This document shows, piece after piece, positions 1 through 3,949 of a stretch of DNA of 6,517 nt. Each line of letters starts with the position of its first letter. Positions within the stretch are counted from its first letter, which is position 1. Location: positions 1 through 6,517 of the forward strand of contig WLLG01000123.1 in assembly GCA_009700815.1 (NCBI GenBank), in the 5' to 3' direction. The notes below the pieces were generated by a model. The model was not told the DNA's origin, did not search any database, and saw only the letters and a program-made list of their open reading frames with translations. Both the position numbers and the translations under genes were made by a program. The stretch comes from Actinomycetota bacterium (GTDB lineage: Bacteria; Actinomycetota; Acidimicrobiia; Acidimicrobiales; Microtrichaceae).

Positions 1-531
1 AAGAACACCTCGACACTGATCGAGGCGTTCGCACTACTTCGACAGAAGTACCCATTGGCAACCCTTCGGCTCGCAGGCCAAGGTCATGAGAGCGGAGGTA
101 AAGCCGAGCTGTGGGCTCGCGAGCGTGGCCTTACGGAGGGCGTGGAGTTTATTGGATACGTCGCGGGCCTCGATGTTCCAGCATTCCTCGCTGGACTCAC
201 GGTCTTGGCTCACCCATCTCGATCAGAGTCAATGGCTATGGCCTTGGTTGAAGCGATTCGCGCAGGGGTTCCCGTAGTAGCCGGCAAGAACAGTGGTGGC
301 GTGCCGTGGGTACTTGACGAAGGTCAATCCGGGGTCTTAGTGGACATCAACTCTCCGACCGAACTCGCCGGCGGAATTTTAAGTCTGCTCGACAATGATG
401 CTGAGCGGAATGCACTACGGCAACGTGCGTTCAACGACTTGTCCGAGCGCTTTGGGATCGACAAAATCGTCAGGCTCTACGAGGAGCAATACGAGACAGC
501 TCTGAGGCGTGCCTCGGCTGACAATCGCTAG
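1..531 (+). CDS. GT4-type glycosyltransferase, C-terminal part (5' end outside window)
   Basis: The reading frame is open from base 1 to the TAG at 529-531 and gives 176 residues of a protein whose N-terminus lies upstream. What remains is the C-terminal Rossmann half of a GT-B fold glycosyltransferase, the half that binds the nucleotide sugar. Visible marks (numbered from base 1) are the AGQG turn at 25-28, the V-x-F-I-G-Y strand near 48-53, and the EX7E signature with Glu76 and Glu84 in the SESMAMALVEA stretch. The SGGVPWVL loop at 98-105 and the GVLV strand at 111-114 complete the usual order of a GT4 C-domain. It probably transfers a sugar from an NDP- or GDP-sugar to a lipid-linked or surface glycan; the acceptor cannot be told from this half. 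The facing acyltransferase fits a polysaccharide cluster. An internal TTG at 55 is unlikely to be the start, because homology-like sequence (NTSTLIEAFALLR) continues upstream of it. Confidence 0.9.
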   Translation, partial: KNTSTLIEAFALLRQKYPLATLRLAGQGHESGGKAELWARERGLTEGVEFIGYVAGLDVPAFLAGLTVLAHPSRSESMAMALVEAIRAGVPVVAGKNSGGVPWVLDEGQSGVLVDINSPTELAGGILSLLDNDAERNALRQRAFNDLSERFGIDKIVRLYEEQYETALRRASADNR

Positions 532-544
532 CTGATTGATCAGC
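531..544. terminator. short hairpin between convergent genes (weak candidate)
   Basis: A 5-bp inverted repeat, gctga / tcagc with a four-base loop, sits directly after the glycosyltransferase stop and before the acyltransferase stop, in a 28-bp convergent gap. The place suits a shared terminator, but the stem is short and no T-run follows on either strand, so the assignment is tentative. Confidence 0.2.
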
Positions 545-559
545 GCAGTTCCGCAATCA

Positions 560-1201
560 CTACTTGGGTGGGACCTTGCCTAGAACTTTTGCCGGGGTTC
601 CCGCAGCGATGCTGTTTGGAGGAATCGTTCCGAGCACCAGACTTGCAGCGCCGATCACCGATCCGGCGCCGATGTTTGCACCCTTCATCACCATGGAGCG
701 CGCACCAATAAAAACATCGTCACCGATGACTACTGCGTTGTTTGGCGCGCCGTCTGGGAACCCGCCGTAACGACGCTCCTCAGGCGCTAGCGAGTGCCCA
801 TCGGAGTCTGTGATAATCACATCTGATCCCAGCAGAACCCGATCACCGATGGTCACTGAGGTAACGGCGCAGATTGTTGACCCGCTCAGGCCAACGTCGT
901 TTCCAATGGTAAGTCGGCCCTGCGGCCCTACTCGCAGAATCACGCAATGACTGATTCCCATTGCGGTAGCGGCGGGGCGGGATACCAACGTGACCCGATC
1001 GCCCAGAACCACCTCTGAGCCAGGTTTGCGGGTAATGATCGGAACCCCAAAGACCTTCCAACCCTCACCCACGGTGATTCCAGTTAGGCGGAACCTACGG
1101 CGTGTCCGAAGGCGGTCAATCTCGCCTCGCAAACGGTCAAAAATCTTCTCGCTCAGTGATCTGCCAACAAAAATTGGATTGTCGTTCAGTCCCACTCTCA
1201 T
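560..1201 (-). CDS. Hexapeptide-repeat (left-handed beta-helix) acyltransferase, WbbJ/maltose O-acetyltransferase-like
   Basis: This 213-residue protein has the imperfect [LIV]-G-x(4) hexapeptide pattern of trimeric left-handed beta-helix acyltransferases from about residue 64 to 192, for example VVLGDR, LTIGND, VTIGDR, VVIGDD, ANIGAG and SVIGAA. His136 in TDSDGHSL sits where the catalytic His of the maltose/galactoside acetyltransferase group lies, just before the loop that covers the active site. The end, IPPNSIAAGTPAKVLG (193-208), is the standard C-terminal cap. The family moves an acetyl or other acyl group from acyl-CoA to a sugar hydroxyl or amine in the cytoplasm. The first 60 residues are basic, lack repeats and are less typical. 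The gene converges on a glycosyltransferase, so modification of a surface polysaccharide is likely, though the exact substrate is unknown. The ATG at 1199-1201 has no clear Shine-Dalgarno sequence upstream, but no other Met occurs before residue 81. Confidence 0.88.
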   Translation of the reverse strand: MRVGLNDNPIFVGRSLSEKIFDRLRGEIDRLRTRRRFRLTGITVGEGWKVFGVPIITRKPGSEVVLGDRVTLVSRPAATAMGISHCVILRVGPQGRLTIGNDVGLSGSTICAVTSVTIGDRVLLGSDVIITDSDGHSLAPEERRYGGFPDGAPNNAVVIGDDVFIGARSMVMKGANIGAGSVIGAASLVLGTIPPNSIAAGTPAKVLGKVPPK

Positions 1202-1211
1202 ATTCTGACAC

Positions 1212-1224
1212 AGGAGGAAAGAGG
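1212..1224 (+). promoter_or_regulatory. Orphan Shine-Dalgarno-like purine run
   Basis: The run aggaggaaagagg is a near-ideal + strand ribosome binding sequence in the short gap between the divergent acyltransferase and membrane-protein genes. No ATG, GTG or TTG lies 4-12 bases downstream of it in any frame. The closest in-frame start of the membrane-protein gene is the GTG at 1258, over 30 bases away. It may be a chance purine run, a binding site brought closer by RNA folding, or the mark of a non-standard start. Confidence 0.25.
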
Positions 1225-1257
1225 AACTTCAGAGGCACGCCTGACAGACTGAGGCAC

Positions 1258-1992
1258 GTGCCACACCGCCACCACGAACACCCCTCGGCGAGAGTTTCGG
1301 CGCGTACTTGGTGGATTGCCTCGCTGTTCTCTGTGGGTTCGCTTTGCTTTGCGCTTGGCCCTCTACCTCCGGTGGCTGTCTGGCTCGGCGATCGCAACGA
1401 CTCCCTCGTCTTCGTATTCGGTGCAATCTGCTTTACTTGCGCTGCATCACTATCGTTTCTGCAAGTTGTGGGTGAAGGGCAAGGCAGCGGTGTTGTAGGC
1501 AGTGATGTTGCGGGCAGCGGTGTTGTAGGCAGCGGTGTTGTAGGCAGCGGGTCAGCCGTTCGGCGCTGGTGGCAACCTGAATCCTCTGACTGGTGGGCGG
1601 ACGGCATTCAGTTGATCGGCACCCTTGCGTTCAACGTGACCACTGTGATGGCGATGGCCGTGGGTTGGTCGGCTCGGCAGGAGAACGTCAGGGTCTGGGC
1701 ACCCGACATGATCGGGTCGGTCTGCTTCTTGCTCTCGAGCTTTGTAGCACTATCGGCAGCGGCCGCCGCTGGGCGTCAACTCCGCGCAGCCGATACGGGC
1801 TGGTGGATTGCTGTGCTGAATCTTTGCGGGTCTGCAGCCTTTGGTCTTGCAGCCATCGCAGCGCTGGTCATTCCAGCATCCGGCGGCCTTGCTGCACCAC
1901 GGATGGACAATCTCGGAACCTCCATCGGCGGCTTTTTCTTCCTTGTGGCCTCGCTGCTTCTGGTCACTGAGGCGAAGGAAGCCGGCTCCTGA
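1258..1992 (+). CDS. Six-helix integral membrane protein made of three YrhK-like two-helix units
   Basis: The product is 244 residues if translation begins at GTG 1258 (weak gagg at 1251-1254). The frame stays open further upstream, but an earlier start would overlap the divergent acyltransferase. Six hydrophobic segments are seen near residues 18-38, 49-70, 113-137, 149-171, 182-205 and 219-236. Odd-numbered helices share a W-W-x(6-7)-G-[ST]-x(2)-F pattern (WWIASLFSVGSLCF, WWADGIQLIGTLAF, WWIAVLNLCGSAAF). Even-numbered helices share a G-x(2)-F-F/C-L-x-S-like pattern (PDMIGSVCFLLSS, GTSIGGFFFLVAS). This resembles the small YrhK membrane domain, here probably in triplicate; the family call comes from memory of its pattern, not a search. 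The N-terminus is His-rich (VPHRHHEHP). A Gly/Ser/Val pentapeptide repeat (76-98) links unit 1 to unit 2. No catalytic residues are apparent and the function is unknown. The gene is monocistronic and ends just before the first palindromic repeat. Confidence 0.75.
   Translation: MPHRHHEHPSARVSARTWWIASLFSVGSLCFALGPLPPVAVWLGDRNDSLVFVFGAICFTCAASLSFLQVVGEGQGSGVVGSDVAGSGVVGSGVVGSGSAVRRWWQPESSDWWADGIQLIGTLAFNVTTVMAMAVGWSARQENVRVWAPDMIGSVCFLLSSFVALSAAAAAGRQLRAADTGWWIAVLNLCGSAAFGLAAIAALVIPASGGLAAPRMDNLGTSIGGFFFLVASLLLVTEAKEAGS
1483..1550 (+). repeat. 15-bp tandem repeat (minisatellite) inside the membrane-protein gene
   Basis: Four 15-bp units with consensus ggcagcggtgttgta run from 1483, 1498, 1513 and 1528, followed by 8 bases of a fifth. 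Units 1, 3 and 4 are identical; unit 2 has changes at three positions. The unit is a multiple of three and in frame, coding for GSGVV, GSDVA, GSGVV, GSGVV, GSG. Gain or loss of a unit would therefore change linker length without breaking the frame. Near-perfect identity points to recent duplication by slippage. Confidence 0.9.
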
Positions 1993-2004
1993 CTACTGGC
2001 GCTA

Positions 2005-2083
2005 CCCACTCTGGTTTCGTAATGCGCCTGACCCCCTATAGGGGGTCAGGCGCAAGACAGAGCGAGGGAATTTGAGTTGTCAG
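2005..2083. repeat. 79-bp dispersed palindromic repeat, copy 1
   Basis: This copy matches the one at 3871-3949 over 79 aligned bases with four mismatches and no gaps. Its centre (2023-2054) is a perfect 32-bp palindrome with arms tgcgcctgaccccc around a central tata. Weaker pairing extends outward on both sides to about 2009 and 2068 (7 Watson-Crick pairs, 3 G-U pairs, 4 mismatches on the + strand RNA). It lies between the 3' ends of the membrane-protein gene and the convergent HSD10-like gene, a place that suits a bidirectional transcription stop. No T-run follows the stem on either strand, so it is not a textbook intrinsic terminator. It resembles REP-type intergenic palindromes in form. 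No target-site duplication is seen at its ends. Confidence 0.92.
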
Positions 2084-2130
2084 AACGTTGATTAGATCTC
2101 ATTTGAAATCCGAAGGTCTTACCGACTCCC

Positions 2131-2901
2131 CTACTTGGGTGGAAACCGGAGCGCTCCGTCGAGGCGAATGTTCTCGCCGTTGAGGTAATCGTTGCGGAGA
2201 ATTGACTCGACGAGCAGCGCGAACTCCTCGGGTCGTCCCAGTCTCTTCGGGTTGACGATGCTGGCAACTAGATCCTGCTTCATTGCTTCCGGGGCCATCT
2301 CCATGAGCGGCGTACCCATCGTGCCGGGTGCAATGGCGCACACCCGGATTCCTAGAGGAGCCATGTCACGGGCCATCGGCAACGTCATGCCCAGAATCGC
2401 AGCTTTGGCCGAGGCGTAGGCCAGTTGCCCGGTCTGGCCTTCCATACCTGCGATCGACGCAGTGTTCACCACAACCCCTCGCTGGCCATCTTCGTTGGGC
2501 TCGTTTACAGACATCGCAGCGGCCACAAGGCGCGTGACGTTAAAGGTGCCGAAGGCATTCATTGTCATGGTGTCAATGAAGCTCTGTTTGTCATGGGGCA
2601 CTCCCCCACGTCCAACTAAGCGCCCGGCACCTGCTGCGCCGCCAGCAACATTCACCAGGACCGCCAAGGTGCCCATACTTTGGGCGGCGGCAATCGCTTC
2701 GGTCACAGCGGAATCATCGTTGATGTCTCCGCCGATACCGGCGACCCCCGAACCAAGTTCCTCTGCGAGCGCTTCAGCGCGGTCCGAAGCCTGATCGAAT
2801 ACGACTACCGAGACTCCAAGTTCATGCAGGTGGCGAACAGTTGCCGCTCCCAGTCCTCCGGCGCCGCCGGTAACGATTGCTGACTTAGCTTCGAGTTGCA
2901 T
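2131..2901 (-). CDS. HSD10-type short-chain dehydrogenase (probable 3-hydroxyacyl-CoA dehydrogenase type 2)
   Basis: This is a 256-residue classical SDR. The NAD-binding motif TGGAGGLG is at 11-18, and Asp36 at the end of the second strand predicts NAD(H) rather than NADP(H). NVAG (84-87) replaces NNAG. The catalytic set is Asn115, Ser149, Tyr162 and Lys166 (YASAK), followed by the APGT segment at 191-194. The long insert near 88-106, the V-N-T-A-S-I-A-G strand and the C-terminal NGENIRLDGALRFPPK are characteristic of the HSD10/HSD17B10 group. That group oxidises short and branched 3-hydroxyacyl-CoA in beta-oxidation and isoleucine breakdown, and some members also use hydroxysteroids. The ATG at 2899-2901 has a good aggag at 2908-2912 with a 6-base spacer. 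It is the second gene of a probable two-gene unit, 42 bp behind another SDR, and ends 48 bp from palindromic repeat copy 1. The exact substrate is not shown by sequence. Confidence 0.92.
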   Translation of the reverse strand: MQLEAKSAIVTGGAGGLGAATVRHLHELGVSVVVFDQASDRAEALAEELGSGVAGIGGDINDDSAVTEAIAAAQSMGTLAVLVNVAGGAAGAGRLVGRGGVPHDKQSFIDTMTMNAFGTFNVTRLVAAAMSVNEPNEDGQRGVVVNTASIAGMEGQTGQLAYASAKAAILGMTLPMARDMAPLGIRVCAIAPGTMGTPLMEMAPEAMKQDLVASIVNPKRLGRPEEFALLVESILRNDYLNGENIRLDGALRFPPK

Positions 2902-2943
2902 GGTGAACTCCTACTGCGTATGCCCTGACACTGTTCACGGAAC

Positions 2944-3777
2944 TCAACCAAACCGTCCGTACAGGAACTCAGCAACCGGAGTTGCCGGTTCGAATGAATG
3001 CGCCAGACCAGAGGCCAGATAGCCCGAATCAGAGACAACCGTCTGACCGGTGACTGCTGCGGCAGCCCTGCTACACAAGAACACCAGCACTGCGGCTTGC
3101 TCCTCGGGGCTAGATGCAGAAATGCCGATCTCTTCCCGATAGTCCGAGCCAAAGTCCAGCCACATCTCGGCGTTTGCCTGTGCCAGCGGGGTGAGAGTGG
3201 GGCCAGGGCAGACAGCATTGATTCGGATTCCACGAGCGAGCAGTGGCGCACCTTGAGCTGCGACGTACGCGCACATCGCACGCTTCATCGACAGGTAGTC
3301 GGCCTTTCCGTGTTCGACCACCCAAGCAACAGAATCATCCCAGTCACTGATTGCTAAGAACTCCAGCAGCGGCTCAAGCTCTGCCTCCCAGCCAAGGCCC
3401 GCAGCAGAGGAGATCATCCCAATGGCACTGCCTCGGGGCAACCACTCGCGCTCCAGAAGACCGTCGATCAGGTAGCGATGCCCGATGAAGTTGATGCGTT
3501 CAATCCCCGGCGTGCCATCTGCTACCCCCGCGCAAGAGAACACCACGTCGACTGGACTGCCAAGTTCCTCAAGTGCCTCATCGATTGATGAGCGCTCGGA
3601 CAGGTTGAGCCGAATCGACTGCCTGTCGGGGTGATCAACCGGCACGATGTCCATGACGGTGACCTTGGCGCCGGCATCAGCGGCAAGGTTGGCCACTGCT
3701 GCGCCCATACCGCTAGCACCGCCGACTACTAACGCCCGAAGACCGTCATATCTGAATGCATCGAAGGCACTACCCAT
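2944..3777 (-). CDS. Short-chain dehydrogenase of the 3-alpha-hydroxysteroid dehydrogenase/carbonyl reductase type
   Basis: The product is 277 residues from ATG 3775-3777. The start is chosen for its strong aagggggatcgc leader; an in-frame ATG at 3864 would add 29 residues without SDR character and reach back towards the repeat. Motifs are VGGASGMG (18-25, first Thr replaced by Val), Asp43 after the second strand, SCAG (81-84), Asn96, Ser123/Ser124, Tyr161 and Lys165 (YLSMK), and CPGPTLTP (190-197). The region between strands is short (Asp43 to LNL at 57-59). A long insert of about 30 residues separates the catalytic Ser from Tyr (127-158), as in Comamonas-type 3-alpha-HSD/carbonyl reductase, where it replaces the usual tetramer helix contacts. 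It probably oxidises or reduces a hydroxy/keto group on a steroid- or terpenoid-like compound with NAD(H). It is co-directional with and 42 bp upstream of the HSD10-like gene, so the two are likely co-transcribed. The substrate is inferred from subfamily only. Confidence 0.88.
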   Translation of the reverse strand: MGSAFDAFRYDGLRALVVGGASGMGAAVANLAADAGAKVTVMDIVPVDHPDRQSIRLNLSERSSIDEALEELGSPVDVVFSCAGVADGTPGIERINFIGHRYLIDGLLEREWLPRGSAIGMISSAAGLGWEAELEPLLEFLAISDWDDSVAWVVEHGKADYLSMKRAMCAYVAAQGAPLLARGIRINAVCPGPTLTPLAQANAEMWLDFGSDYREEIGISASSPEEQAAVLVFLCSRAAAAVTGQTVVSDSGYLASGLAHSFEPATPVAEFLYGRFG

Positions 3778-3782
3778 GCGAT

Positions 3783-3789
3783 CCCCCTT
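3783..3789 (-). promoter_or_regulatory. Ribosome binding site of the 3-alpha-HSD-like gene
   Basis: On the - strand this reads aaggggg, five bases before the ATG at 3775-3777. It decides that start over the longer in-frame alternative at 3862-3864, which has no comparable leader. Confidence 0.7.
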
Positions 3790-3870
3790 GATTAGGCGTC
3801 TGCTCGAAAGCTGGCAAACCCTAGTGGAACCCGATGCTGACAGGCCGTGGAAAGGTGAGTACATCAGTTT

Positions 3871-3949
3871 CCCACTCTCGTTTCGTTATGCGCCTGACCC
3901 CCTATAGGGGGTCAGGCGCAAGACAGAGCGAGGGGATTTGGGTTGTCAG
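3871..3949. repeat. 79-bp dispersed palindromic repeat, copy 2
   Basis: This is the second copy, in the same orientation as the one at 2005-2083. The 32-bp perfect palindrome is at 3889-3920 and is identical in both copies. The four differences all lie in the flanks. On + strand RNA the stem could extend to 3875/3934, with 8 Watson-Crick and 4 G-U pairs over the 14 flanking positions and two mismatches, giving a hairpin of about 60 bases. The right edge (ttgtcag) contains the TGA stop, read on the - strand at 3946-3948, of the lipoprotein hydrolase. The repeat therefore sits in the 168-bp gap between the hydrolase and the dehydrogenase pair and could separate their transcripts. Confidence 0.92.

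Noticed and set aside
560..571. Identical 12 bases (ctacttgggtgg) at the 3' ends of the acyltransferase gene and of the HSD10-like gene (2131-2142)
   Set aside because: Both simply encode Pro-Pro-Lys-stop at the C-terminus. The match stops within a couple of bases and is best explained by chance.
1191..1199. Sequence cccactctc resembling the left edge of the 79-bp repeat
   Set aside because: The match covers only nine bases, lacks the palindromic core and lies inside the acyltransferase coding region.
1102..1257. Upstream extension of the membrane-protein frame to 1102
   Set aside because: It would overlap the divergent acyltransferase by about 100 bases, and the added residues are polar and low in coding character. 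GTG 1258 directly precedes the recognisable His-rich N-terminus and first helix.
1137..1607. Long open frame on the - strand, opposite the membrane-protein gene, with a Pro/Thr/Leu repeat
   Set aside because: It is antisense to a clear membrane protein with patterned helices. Its repeat is only the reverse reading of the 15-bp minisatellite, and it overlaps the start of the acyltransferase.
3778..3864. Longer start (ATG 3864) for the 3-alpha-HSD-like gene
   Set aside because: The 29 extra residues show no SDR pattern and would carry the start close to the repeat. The ATG at 3777 has a strong ribosome binding site at the right distance.
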